Below, one piece after another: positions 10,998 to 21,722 of a stretch of DNA of 64,000 bases. Numbering within the stretch: position 1 is the stretch's first letter; every line of letters begins with the position of its first letter. This stretch comes from Asterias amurensis (lineage: Eukaryota; Echinodermata; Asteroidea; Forcipulatida; Asteriidae), in assembly GCF_032118995.1 (NCBI RefSeq), contig NC_092666.1:9746501-9810500 (forward strand). Reading direction: 5' to 3'. Made by a program: the position numbers and the translations under genes. A model generated the notes under the pieces. It saw nothing but the letters and a program-made list of their open reading frames with translations. It was not told where the DNA came from and ran no database searches.

Positions 10998-11580
10998 TTA
11001 AAGGCATTGTGGACACTTTTGGTAATTACTCAAAACAATTGTTACCATAAAAACTTAATGGGTAACCGCTAACGGAGAGCTGTTGATAATTTAAAACATT
11101 GTGAGAAACAGCTAGCCTCTGAAGTAGCGTATTTTATGGGGAAAGAAGTAATTTCTCACTTGAATATTTGACTTGAATAAAAGACCTCAGCTGAGGTCTG
11201 GAATTCAAGGAATCTGAAAGCACACAAATTGTGTAACAAGATTTAATTTTTCTTCCATTATTTTCTCGCAACTTTGACAGACCAACCGAGTTCAAATTTT
11301 CACAGGTTTGTTATTTTATGCATATCTTGAGATTCACCAAGTGATGAGAGGACTGGTCTTTAAAGGAACACGTTGCCTTGGATCGGTCGAGTTGGTCTTT
11401 GAAAAGCATCCTATAACCGTTTGTTATAAAACTGATATGGTTAGAAAGATGTTGTAAAAGTAGAATACAATGATCTACAAAAATATGCCTCGAAATTACG
11501 TGGTTTTCGTATTACCTCGTCGACAAACACGGTCGTTCCGGTTGTTCCTTTAACAATTACCAAAGGTGTCCAGTGCCATA
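10998..11580 (-). mobile_element. TTAA MITE, family A, with family D inserted
   Basis: TTAAAGGCATTGTGGACAC left and CCAAAGGTGTCCAGTGCC right. The element is interrupted near its right end by a family D copy at 11360-11553. Confidence 0.75.
11360..11553 (+). mobile_element. TTAA MITE, family D (single arm), nested in family A
   Basis: TTAA AGGAACACGTTGCC left, GTTGTTCCT TTAA right. It is about half length: one arm of the usual palindrome plus the far tip. Confidence 0.75.
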
Positions 11581-11738
11581 AACCAGTCCCAGAGATCTTG
11601 TTATATCGAAGGTCCAATGTAGATCCATCTCAAGCATGTCAAGCAATAACACAACATCAGAATAGTATTTATGGAAAGTTTGCACTTTGACACCGAGTTG
11701 GTTTTAAAGAAAAGAATTACCAATTGATCACCAATTAT

Positions 11739-12124
11739 TTAAAGCCAGTGGACACTATTGGTAATTGTCAAAGACTAGTCTTCACAGTTGGTGTATCTCA
11801 ACATATGCATAAAATAATAAACCTGTGAAAATTTGAGCTCAATCGGTCATCAAAGTTGCGAGATAATAATGAAAGAAAAAACACCCTTGCCAAACGAAGA
11901 TGTACGCGTTTAGATGGTTGATTTCGAGACCTCAAATTCTAAACCTGAGGTCTCGAAATCAAATTCGTGGAAAATTACTCCTTTTTCGAAAACTATGGCA
12001 CTTGAGAGGGAGCCGTTTCTCACAATGTTTTATACCATCAACCTCTCCCCACTACTCGTCACCAAGAAAGGTTTTATGCTAATAAATATTTTGAGTAATT
12101 ACCAATAGTGTTCACTGCCTTTAA
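11739..12124 (+). mobile_element. TTAA MITE, family A (full length)
   Basis: TTAA AGCCAGTGGACACTATTGG left, CCAATAGTGTTCACTGCCT TTAA right, GAGGTCTCGAAATCAAATTC hairpin arm. Confidence 0.8.
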
Positions 12125-12204
12125 AGTCTGATCCTAGAAAACACAAGCATAGCACGTTTCGCATCATAGCAATTGGATTTTGTACCCAGTCAGGCTCCTA
12201 GTCT

Positions 12205-12437
12205 ACTGACTGTGAAGAGGGTAACACTATTTCAGCTCCTGGAGTAGGTGGCAACGTGCCCTGTTTGCAGTTGATTTGGGACAACAGCCCCAGTCCGTTA
12301 AGTGTAGCCCTCACCTTGAAGTGGCCTTCTTGCCGTGTGATCCCTCTCTCTCTCTCTCTCTCTCTCTCTCCAAACAAAATCGAAACCCCCAACAAATGTT
12401 TTGGCTGAGGGGATGAGAGTAGCAGCCGAGTGGTCAA
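12205..12437 (+). repeat. Dispersed repeat with (CT)n tract
   Basis: Matches 48930-49085 (CAGTTGATTTGGG, AAGTGTAG, TTGAAGTGG, GTGATC then CTCTCTC). The (CT)n run is about 12345-12371. Confidence 0.6.
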
Positions 12438-12524
12438 AATTTTAGAAAGTTTCGACAGCCAAGTAATCAGTTTAGGAAACTGAGAGCCAGGTTATGAATA
12501 AAACATCTCCTTCAAACTTTTGTT

Positions 12525-12530
12525 TTTATT
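12525..12530 (-). terminator. Candidate poly(A) signal of CFAP141
   Basis: AATAAA on the minus strand, about 160 bp past the stop codon. It is the first canonical signal I found downstream. Confidence 0.4.
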
Positions 12531-12687
12531 TTTCTATAATTATTGACAGTTGTGGCTCAATAATAGTTAGTAACTTAATTGCAACAGTGTGATTTTGGTG
12601 CAAAATAATCCAAGTTAACAAAAAAAAAAAGACATAAGTTAAAGTCCAGTTTCTTGGAAAAGATGGAGGATTTGTTAGAGGTGATGT

Positions 12688-15600
12688 TCATTCTCGTTTG
12701 AAGTAAAACGCCTTTCCTCGGGCGTGTAGTTCCTCTTCATACATTGCATATTCTCTGTCAAGTCTTTGTCTCAGTGCTGCTCGTCTTACCTGTAGAAAGA
12801 AAAGTTGTATACATTAATAATATAATATCGACTCTTATAAAGCGCAATTACAAAGAATGACCATGATCACGATTTAAAGGCACTGTACACGTTTGGTAAT
12901 TGTCAAAGACCAGTGTTCGCACTTGGTGTATCCCATCATAAGCATAAAATAACAAGCCTGTGAAAGTTTGGGCTCAATCGGTCATTGAAGTTGCGAGAAA
13001 TTGATGAAAGAAAAAAACACCCTTGTTGGACGAATTTGTGTGCTTTCAGATAGGAATAAAAGACTTCTAGCTAGAAGACTTTTATTATTTTAGTGAGAAA
13101 TTACCTCTTTCTCAAAACACTATGTTACTTCAGAGGGAGTCGTTTTCCACAATGTTTTATACTATTGTATCAACAGCTCTCCAATACTCGTTACCAAGTC
13201 AGTTTTAAAGTTTTGTTTTGAGTAATTACCAAACGTGTACCTTCCCTTTAAACAATATCTGATTATTACCCCTGCTCACTGGGCCATATATTTCATTCCT
13301 TAGACCATCTCAGCTCCCTTGTGAGTATACAGCCTGTACTGCCAAGTATAGCGCAATAAGCTCAATCAATCACAAGAACCATCTCTGCCCTCACAGGTAC
13401 CCATTAACCTCTGGGTGATGAGAAGCAATTACAGTTCAGAGTCTTGCTTAACGACCTATTGACTCAGCAACCAGAACTTGAGTCTCATGCACTTAACCCC
13501 TCGGCCACAACAAAAAGAAGCTAAATTTGTAACTTCTCTATATGGAGCTCCAAGAGTGCAATATTGCTAACTCCAGCTTCAAGATAAATTTTCTTGCCAA
13601 GTTGACTTAAGTCACTGGCCACTATTGGTAATTGTCAAAGACCAGTCTTCTCACTTGGTGTATCTCAACAAATGCACAAATTAACAACCCAACTGGTCGT
13701 CGAAGTTGCCAGATAATAAAAAAAAAAACACCCTTGTCACACAAGTTGTGTGCTTTCAGATGCTTGATTTTGAGACCTCAAATTCTAATTCTGAGGACCG
13801 AAATCAAATTCAAATATTTTATTTTATTTATTCTAGTCAATGTGAAATCAGTGGTTAGCTTAGGGATTCAAATCCACGACCTTGTGAATGCAAGTTCTGC
13901 AGTCTAACCACTTGACCACGGTGACCATACCAAGTTGACTTAATCGAAACCACAAGTCAACTTGCCACTGGTAATTTATCTTGGAAATTTGCTCTAAAGC
14001 TTTCCAAAGTCTTATCAGCAGAACTTACCTCACTTGTGATTGATGGGGTGTTGTACCCAAACAACTTAATTTTTTAGAATTTTTAAAAGAAATTAAAAAA
14101 ATCAATAGTTACCAAAAATGCAATTTATTTCTTTTAATTTTTTACAATTTTGTTGAGATACATGTAGTCAAAGTCGATCCTTTCCAGAACAAAGTATATA
14201 ATTTTTTACAGGAAAAAAGTTACGAGGAAAACATATCAGAATACTTTGCACTCAAACAAACATCCTCAAAGAATATCTGTTGATTTCAAAGTGCCCTGTA
14301 AGCTTGGAATTATTTGAAATCTTGGCCCAGTTTCATAAAGCCATTTTAAAAGCAGAAAGTACTGCTTAAAAAAATTCTTTGCTTTTGTAAGCAAAAATTG
14401 AGTGGGACACCAGTCACAACAATGCAAACTTGATGTGATTCAGGCTAATAGCTCATTTCTGTTAAGCAATATTTTTTTGTGCTAAGCAAGTTTTTGTGCT
14501 TACAGGCTTTATACAATTTTGCTCTTATGTCAAAATAAAAGCCCTTACCTCAATCAAGCCTTTGCTGGCGAATTTGATTTCACTTTTGAGTTGAGCCGCT
14601 AGTTCTTTCGCTCTCCGGAACTCGCTGGCTTCTTCTAGATTCTCCGACCATAAAGCTTTTTGATTCAGTTCAAGCTCGCTGAAATATAAGAAAATAAAAC
14701 TGGTTAAAAGCGATGTATGTGTTGTTTCCTAAACATGAGTCAAATTTCTTACAAGCAGTTTACTCCTAGAACTATAAGGCTCGTTCCGCTATCATCTCGT
14801 GGAGACGATAGCCGAGCGTAAGAGAACATTATGCAAGATGGATCGTTCCCACTTATAATGTATTGCAACATAGTGTTGTAATCTTTATAATTCACAGCTC
14901 TGGAGTTTTTGTATTTTTTTTAAAGGCACATGTCCCTAAGTCTGAGATATTCAACATATTTGACATTACAAAAATTAGGGGTGGCAATGTATTGAAATAT
15001 TTTATTATCTTTCAATATTCAAACATTTGAAATGGAATTTTTAGCCCAAATCACATTATTTTCTAAACTACCCCTACAGTAATGAGTGTAATGCCTGGAA
15101 GTGGACTAAAGTAAGCCCAGTTGTGAATGCAATGCAAATTTAAATGTCACAAATTCACAACGAACAATTTAGAGGAGTTGAGACACATGTCTCAACTCTT
15201 GCGAAACATTTGCATCAAAAACAAAGCTGTGACGACAACAAAACATGAGTCAAATTTCTTACAAGCAGTTTACTCCTATAACTATGAGGCTCGTCCCGCT
15301 ATCATCTCGTGGAGACGATAGCCGAGCATCTTTTTCACAAAACATTGGCAATAGGTAGAAGCCATGCTTACATTTAAACAAAATTAACTACCTGGCAAAC
15401 GGGGCATGTCAAGTTAGTTATTATAATGTGACTTTACTTACTCTTTAACAACTGACTCTCGAGTTGCCATTAGCTCATCATACTGTATGTAAAGGAACAA
15501 CATAGAAAAGGTGTGTTAATCAATGTTTATTTTAAAATTATACTAAAATTGTTGTTACTTCTGCTGTTCTTTAAAAGGGTTTTGGGTAGGCTATTAGTAC

Positions 15601-17009
15601 TATTTGTAGGACATAAAACAACGGATTGGATGTCGGACACTTCGTACCTTTGCCACTTCGTACCCTGGACATTTCGTACCTTCGAGACACTCGGACTGTA
15701 ACCAAATTGGTCACTTGGTACTGTTGGCGGGGTATGAAGTGACCACTGTGGGTGAGGTACATAGTGACCATCAGCTGAGTCACTTCAAACCCTCAGCCAA
15801 ACAATCACGCCAAACAATCACGCAATAGTCAAAATGGCTCCGGCCTTGGTCACAACAAAATAGTAACAGTTTGCTTGATTTGCTTTTATTTCATAATAAT
15901 CATCAGATCACAAAGCATAAAATAATCATAAACGATGCAGAAATCTCGAATTAGTACGAAGGTGTGAAGTGTCTCATGAGAAGGTATGAAGTGACTCTTC
16001 TTGAGAAGGTACAAAGTGTCAAAGGTACGCAGTGTCCAAAAGTCACCTTTTCAAGGTACGAAGTGTCCAGGGTATGAAGTGGCAAAAGTACGAAGTGTCC
16101 TTACGGATTTACACAAACTTACACAGTTTAATTTTAAAGATAATGATGGTAGAAAGTTTGCCTTGAACCTGTTGAAGTGCTGTATTGCTGTACAAAGCTT
16201 TTATTAGAAAAAAAAATGTACAAAAGTAATTTTCATCTCAGTGAGATGAAAATTATAATACATTTTTACAAATTTTAGAATGTAGGCCTACAGCGCATTT
16301 TATGGGACTCTCCTGAAAGTGAAAACATTGCCCTGTGACTTTCACACAGTGAGTGGGGATTCATGTAATGGCAAAAATAAAAACATGCTCAACAAAAGGT
16401 ACCAAAAGTAAAACTACTTTAAAAGTGTAGTGACCACTCTTTACTCTGTATCTTTAAAAGCATGTTATTGTTGTTAATTGAATTGACGATCGACAGTTAT
16501 GGTTTGGTCATTTCTGCCTAGTTGCGATAACGTAACCCTCCTGCCGACTGCGTTACGTTATCCCAACTAATTTATGCCGTAATAGTTTTCTTGTTAAAAC
16601 TTTACTGTTTTCTTTGTAAAACCTTTAGTTTACTCATGGAGGAATATGGTTTACTCTTTTCATTTCGTTTTTGATATTTAAATTAGAGCAAAAAAGGTGT
16701 AGATAGCAGCTGAACTAACTAAACTAAACTAAACTTATCAGAAATAACATTATCCATCAGTAGGCCCTACAACATATATACTTGAGTGTTTATATTTGTT
16801 TTGAACCATTTTAGATTTTACATTCATAAATTATCATAATAATTACAAAGTAAAGCTCCAAACCGGAAGTGTTTATCTGATCAATTTATCGTTTACTTTT
16901 TTCCTGTTCCTACCTTTATTCGTTCTTTTTGTGGCTGCAGAGTTTTCTGTAAACTCTTCTGATTTGTTGCTGTGTTGGCCTCAAACCTGTAGGATGTAGA
17001 CAAACTCAT
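12688..17009 (-). CDS. CFAP141: CFAP141, cilia- and flagella-associated microtubule inner protein
   Basis: Four coding exons on the minus strand: 16914-17009, 15442-15482, 14549-14678 and 12688-12789. They have GT/AG junctions, join in phase (96+41+130+102 nt) and give 122 residues plus TGA. The last exon reads VRRAALRQRLDREYAMYEEE then LHARGKAFYFKRE. This closely matches the end of human CFAP141 (C1orf189; RQAALHQ...GKAFYVERF, about 101 residues). The middle (46-89) is charged and heptad-like (ELELNQKALWSENLEEASEF), expected to be helical. There is no signal peptide or membrane segment. CFAP141 is known as a protein of the inner wall of axonemal doublet microtubules, so the role here is structural, in motile cilia and sperm tails; that is family knowledge. 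The start is the first ATG of exon 1. Introns hold a foldback element and an 87-bp internal duplication. An RFX-like X-box lies 180 bp upstream. Confidence 0.9.
12874..13251 (+). mobile_element. TTAA MITE, family B, in CFAP141 intron 3
   Basis: TTAA AGGCACTGTACACGTTTGG left, CCAAACGTGTACCTTCCCT TTAA right. Hairpin AAGACTTCTAGCTAGAAG. Confidence 0.8.
13315..13505 (-). mobile_element. tRNA-derived SINE piece
   Basis: AGGTACCCATTAACCTCTGG, TCTTGCTTAACGAC and TGAGTCTCATGCACTTAACC are blocks known from many invertebrate SINE tails and heads, read on the minus strand. Confidence 0.45.
13606..13830 (+). mobile_element. TTAA MITE, family A, truncated
   Basis: TCACTGGCCACTATTGG to CGAAATCAAATTCAAATA, then cut off by a SINE-like tract. 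Confidence 0.65.
13835..13930 (-). mobile_element. tRNA-like SINE head
   Basis: The minus strand reads GTGGTCAAGTGGTTAGACTG (A-box-like) and GTCGTGGATTTGAATCCC (B box). The acceptor stem does not pair, so this is not a working tRNA gene. Confidence 0.5.
14324..14524. repeat. Family E inverted-repeat element
   Basis: GGCCCAGTTTCATAAAGCC left and GGCTTTATACAATTTTGC right. The interior alternates CTTAA/TTAAG and TTTTTGTGCTTA blocks shared with 20641-20828. Confidence 0.55.
14731..14817 (+). repeat. 87-bp direct repeat, copy 1
   Basis: Differs from 15241-15327 at three positions. Ends in a small hairpin around CTCGTGGAGACGATAG. Confidence 0.9.
15241..15327 (+). repeat. 87-bp direct repeat, copy 2
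   Basis: 510 bp from copy 1, in the same CFAP141 intron. Confidence 0.9.
15635..16100. mobile_element. Foldback element with GGTACGAAGTGTCC subrepeats
   Basis: The left arm has several CACTTCGTACC-type units and the right arm the same in inverse (GGTACGAAGTGTCC). The outer ends are exact inverses (GGACACTTCGTAC / GTACGAAGTGTCC). Lies in CFAP141 intron 1. Confidence 0.75.
16519..16569. repeat. Small palindrome, TAGTTGCGATAACGTAA family
   Basis: TAGTTGCGATAACGTAAC and the inverse GTTACGTTATCCCAACTA around a GC-rich loop. Related to 30842-30926 and 30450-30545. Confidence 0.6.
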
Positions 17010-17188
17010 CTTGTCTCAGTTTTATAATGAAAAATCTGTTGGTAAATAACTATGATTTTACGGAGTTTATTTTTGCAGAATGCAGGAATCTCTGGTGTAA
17101 AAAAAAATAGATGGTTCGCGTATCAAAACACAATGCATAAAAATACGTAAATGGATTACTGGTCGGGTACCAACTTTCAGTAGTAGCT

Positions 17189-17201
17189 GTTGCTTAGCAA
17201 C
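17189..17201. promoter_or_regulatory. RFX X-box-like site upstream of CFAP141
   Basis: GTTGCTTAGCAAC, two inverted RFX half-sites (GTTGCT and AGCAAC) around one base, 180 bp upstream of the CFAP141 ATG. RFX factors drive cilium genes across animals, so the position next to an axonemal gene is telling. Occupancy is inferred. Confidence 0.55.
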
Positions 17202-17344
17202 ACCGGCCGAGTGGAAGTATGGCGCGCCTTTTGAATACATTATTGCATTAAAGATTTTAACTTCTCTGATGATTTCAAAATAGCCAAACATTTTCAAGGT
17301 TTTGCTTGCTTTTATGTTTTAACTGTGGACACATAGCATGTTTT

Positions 17345-17624
17345 TAATAAATAACTTACAGGATTTACAGAAGGTATGGTGAAAGACTTCTCTTGAAATA
17401 TTATTCCATGAAATGCTTTACTTTTTGAGAAAACATTAAAACAATATCAATTCTCGATATCGAGATTAACAAGGAAACATGGGCGTGTTTCCCGTTATTT
17501 TCTCCCAACTCCGATGACCGATTGAGCCTAAATTTTCACAGGTTTGTTATTTTACAAATAAGTTGCGATACACGAAGATGAGCCTTGGACAATACTGTTT
17601 ACCGAAAGTGTCCAATGGCTTTAT
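17345..17624 (-). mobile_element. TTAA MITE, family C (left end lost)
   Basis: TTACAGAAGGTATGGTGAAA, TCTCGATATCGAGA hairpin, TTTCTCCCAACTCCGATG, ending GAAAGTGTCCAATGGCTTTA. Confidence 0.7.
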
Positions 17625-17629
17625 ACAGG

Positions 17630-18225
17630 TTTCCACACAAAATAAACAAAATTGTTGACACATCATGTTGTTTTTCTCAAAAAATGTTCAAGTTTTATTC
17701 TTTATTTTGATATTAAAACAATAAGGATTATTCCACTGAATACTCTTCATGGCATTATGGAAGACGAAACATGAGACTTATCTGATTTTAGAGCAGGCAT
17801 GGAATAGAACTTTATCACGGTGTGGCCATCTTGATTTTACTCCATTCCCAACTCATTGTAACCAAACTGAGGCTGGATGAAATAACAGTCTGGTGCCATG
17901 TTTGTGCAATGAATGTTAGCATTCATTACTGTTTTTGGAAACGGGGAACATGACCAAGATGGTGACAGGCTAGCGTGATAATAAAAGGTATACCTTGTTG
18001 CACCTTCGAAAGTTTCCCTTTGACTTTAAGATTTTCCAATGGAAGTGCCCTTTATAAAATGAAAATGGCTTGCCCTTTTAAAGATGAAATTCCAGACCTG
18101 CTTGAGACAGTGACTTCCAACAAATCCTGCAAAATATTATATACATGACCCCTAGCATTGGCCACCATCGCTTTGGTAAACAAAAAAGGAAATGTGTGTG
18201 AGTGTACACGCACCTCTCAGCGGAT
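17630..18225. other. Unassigned, with a family N fragment
   Basis: 17995-18110 resembles family N (TTGCCCTTTTAAAGATGAAA). The remainder shows no gene. Confidence 0.4.
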
Positions 18226-18229
18226 GTCA

Positions 18230-18665
18230 GACAACTCGATCGTCGGACAACACAACGGTTAAGACAACTTGACAGTTGATACAGCTCGAACGTTCAACTC
18301 GACAGTTGAACAACTCGACAGTTGATACAGCTCGAACGTTCGGACAACTTGACAGTTCAGACAACTAGACTTTGAGACAACTCGACGTATGGCCAAGACT
18401 AGTCGATGGTTGAATGGTCGACCTCCGTTACTGACATGTTTACACAAATTTCCTGTAAATCCTAACCTTAACAACCCCTTCCCGGTCCTTTGTGCGCCCC
18501 GTGCTGAGGCCACGTCACGGCCATATATTGACTTGTCTTGGTCCTATAGTCGAGTTGTCCGACAGTTGAAAAAAACGTCTGTCGAGTTGTCCGAACGGTC
18601 GAGCTGTCTCAACAGTCGACTTGTCTGAACGGTCGAGTTGTCCGACGGACGGGTTGTCTGAACAC
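18230..18665. mobile_element. Foldback element with CGAGTTGTCCGA subrepeats
   Basis: The left arm is many ACAACTCGACAGTT-type units; the right arm is the inverse (GTCGAGTTGTCCGAACGG). Subrepeats of about 17-18 bp surround a unique ~130-bp centre. Confidence 0.75.
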
Positions 18666-18669
18666 CCTC

Positions 18670-19620
18670 TCAGCCAATGCATCGACCTCAGTCAGGGCGC
18701 TGTTTTGGGTTGTGACGTCATGTATATGCTACGGAACGCCATAAGCTTAAGGCCAACCTTTTTAATCAAATAACTAGATGGGAAATATTTGCAAATCGTA
18801 AAATGTATACAAATTTTAACATTATAGTTCGCCTGCACTAATTAGTAGTTAGTATTTAAAATACATGTATTTATAACAGATCTTTATTGAATACTTGTTC
18901 TATAAAAATATAAATGGGTTTAATATGCTACAAAACATGTTGTGTTAATTGTTTACGTCAACTTAAATAGTTAGGCTTTGCCCTGCCCGGTTTTAAGTAA
19001 AATACAATAACACATACTGAATGTTCAACACAGTAACACTAGGTATAAGACTTACTAGGGTGGGTCATTATTGACAGAGTTGACCTGTCATCTGCTCATT
19101 AACTGCAAATTATTTTTAACTGCAAATTATTTTTAAGTCAATCCCAAGATTTAAATTTGTCCTATTATTTGTGTTAAAGTGAAGTACAATCACATTTTTT
19201 CCCAATTTTTTTTTATGTCAATGCTTGAGCACACAATTGCTAATAAACTGTCAGCACTGCGAAACAACATTAATAGAAAGATTTTTGAGGTTTGGAGTTA
19301 AATTCATCAAGGACACCTACAATAACTTTAAGCTTTTTGCGCGTAATTTTTTTTACTTACAATACAGTCCCATACAACAAAAACACCAGAATACCTTTGA
19401 CCACAACTTGCAAGTTCTTGAAAGAAAAAAAATGAAAAAAATATACAAAATAAAAATAAAGATTATTAATAAAATAACATGGTCTAACGGTTTCCTTGTA
19501 CCTAGTAAAGAATAACAAATTGGCAAGTTCCCAATATCTCACGATAAAAATTGTCTCATTCAGAGGTTTAACCACATTTCTTGTCAAAATCATTCAAACA
19601 CCTCATAGAAAATGTCTTGA
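18670..19620. other. Unassigned AT-rich stretch
   Basis: No gene, hairpin family or tandem array recognised apart from a duplicated AACTGCAAATTATTTTTAA at about 19100. Confidence 0.4.
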
Positions 19621-19625
19621 ACCAC

Positions 19626-20290
19626 AACCATAGAGGTACAAAAACTAGAGGGCGCATCTGGTGATACTGTGTACACAACAAGACCGCAAGGAGACTTGTT
19701 ATACCTCTGTGCAAAATGTGAAGTTTGATTGGTCGAGAACCAATCATGTGACGCGCAACAAAAACGCATGTTACATGGCTCGCGACGCGCCGGGTAACAT
19801 GAAAAGTGATGTTCACCGGGTGTACATCACCTTGATCGTTCCCAGCGTTGGTCGATTTCGCGCTGTATACGAAACAACCGCGGGTTCGAGGAAGTTGTTT
19901 CTCATTCGTCTGCTTATTAAACAATGAATAGTCCGTCGTAATAATGTTTGAAGATGACAACAGAACTTCGAGAAGAGGAATAACAATTATACAAAGGTAT
20001 AACAAAACAATTGTTGCACGTTGTGACTCGAGGGAAAATGGCACCCTCGGCTTCGTCTCGGGTTCCATTTTCCCCCTCGGGTGTACAAAACGCCATGGAC
20101 CCCGTCACAGCGTGCAACATTTGTATAATGCGTGCCATTTTGTAAGATTAACGCACGCGCTGTATTTGAAACGCGCTGTATTTGAAACTACAAGATATAA
20201 AATTATTATTAAACTTACAAAATGGTCGCACGCTGGGCCGCGTTATACATGTACTAAGCCAGTGCGCCCTCTAGTTCTTACTCTATGACC
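19626..20290. mobile_element. Terminal-inverted-repeat element with GC-rich core
   Basis: CATAGAG...AACTAGAGGGCGCA left, TGCGCCCTCTAGTTCTTACT then CTATG right, about 640-670 bp. The core has CpG-rich segments, duplicated GCGCTGTATTTGAAAC, and a hairpin around GGGAAAATGGCACCC. The overlapping 166-codon minus-strand frame (19568-20068) has no protein signature. Confidence 0.65.
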
Positions 20291-20329
20291 ACGACCCACT
20301 GTGTCTCTTCCAAAATGATGTAACAATGC

Positions 20330-20640
20330 AAATATATACAAACAATTATTTTACAGGGTTTTAAGAGAGTATTATTGCGAACTAATTATATAATTAAAAA
20401 ACCCTCCACCACAAATAACATGCTTGTATAGTCCAACTTTATACATTAGTATCAGAACCCAATTCAATAGAGATTGTTAAGCAGAAAATGTTGCTTATAA
20501 AATTACTGCTTAACAATAATAAGCAGGATATCAGGAACAAATTGTACATGTGACATTGTATTTCAGCTAATTAGCTTAATCTGTTAAGCATAATTTTGTT
20601 GTGCTTAGCTACTTCATGTGCTTAAGCAACTCTGAATTTG
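20330..20640. repeat. Family E-like inverted repeat and unassigned flank
   Basis: 20480-20620 has GTTAAGCAGAAAATGTTGC and TGTTAAGCATAATTTTGTTG blocks of family E. Confidence 0.4.
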
Positions 20641-20828
20641 GGGCCCTGAGCTCAAAATTATAAAGCCTGTAAGAACAAAAAAACTTGCTAATCACAGAAA
20701 AGTTTGGCTTAACAAAAATAGGTTACCAGCAAAAATTACATTAAGTTTACATTGTTGTGAATGGTGCCCCACTTTAATTTTTGCTAAGCAGAACAAAATC
20801 GCTTATTGGCTTTATAAAATTGGCCCCT
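20640..20828. repeat. Family E inverted-repeat element
   Basis: GGGGCCCTGAGC...ATAAAGCC left, GGCTTTATAAAATTGGCCCC right. Confidence 0.6.
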
Positions 20829-20939
20829 GTTAGGATTATCTGTGTTCAGTTCCAGCGACACTGGGAACTAAACATAGGAACGGTAGGGCTGTAAGTGTTA
20901 TTGCACATGAAGCCCTACAGGCACCAGACTATTTGACCA

Positions 20940-21182
20940 GGGCTCAATTTCATGGCTCTGCTTACCGGCGAATTATGCGCTTACGATTCCCCATTTACGT
21001 GCAAGTGCCGAATTTCTGTGCTAGCCTTGTAAGCGTAGAATGCCTAGTAACGTGGAGTACGCACGCGCAAAAGCCTAAATCCGCAGCTAATCCGTGAAAT
21101 ACGTTTGCCGTATGCACAGAATTCCCTGCCTTTGTAAGCGCCGATTCTGTGCTTACGGTAAGCAGAGCCATGAAATTGGGCC
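20940..21182. repeat. Family E palindrome, long form
   Basis: GGCTCAATTTCATGGCTCTG left and its inverse AGAGCCATGAAATTGGGCC right, with TTACG/CGTAA blocks inside. Confidence 0.7.
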
Positions 21183-21469
21183 TAGGTCCCTTGAGTGCAT
21201 TATTAATTACAATAATATTGTATCTAAGGCACCAGACTGTTTGGTATCTAACCTCCCTTTGGCTGAATGAACTTGAAGAAAAAAAACGAATCCACTACCC
21301 TACGGTATGATTGATTGCAATAACCAAGTCAGTGAATACAAAATAAAATCCCAAAACATCCAAAGGAGTGACGGTTTTTATAGTCAGTATTTAATAGATT
21401 ACCATGTCTTATATTAAATTATGCATGTGCTTGCGCGGCCACCAGGCCTGGAATTACACATAGGCCAGG

Positions 21470-21610
21470 GCGGACTCTGTTGTCTCTTGCCTTGGTGCCC
21501 TTTCAAATCTGTCCAATAGCTCCTTATTTTTAAGATTTTCCGTTGAAAGGGCCTTTTGCAAAACAAATTGGCCTTGCCCCCTCAAGATAAAAAAAATTCA
21601 CCTGATTTAT
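21470..21610 (+). repeat. Dispersed repeat family N variant
   Basis: GCCTTGGTGCCCTTTCAAAT, GGCCTTGCCCCCTCAAGATA. Confidence 0.5.
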
Positions 21611-21611
21611 T
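21606..21611 (-). terminator. Candidate poly(A) signal of PTPMT1
   Basis: AATAAA on the minus strand, about 112 bp past the PTPMT1 stop. Confidence 0.45.
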
Positions 21612-21722
21612 GCCATTTTAAAAAGTGTGCCGCTAACTTCTAATTATGAAGAAATGCTTTCCCGAGTCATCTTAAAAAAAAGCACTCATACAGAAAGTGA
21701 GCTCCATCACCTGTCAAATCAA

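Noticed and set aside
19568-20068. 166-codon minus-strand open frame, longest uninterrupted frame in the window
   Set aside because: Lies across the edge and body of a terminal-inverted-repeat element and shows no protein signature.
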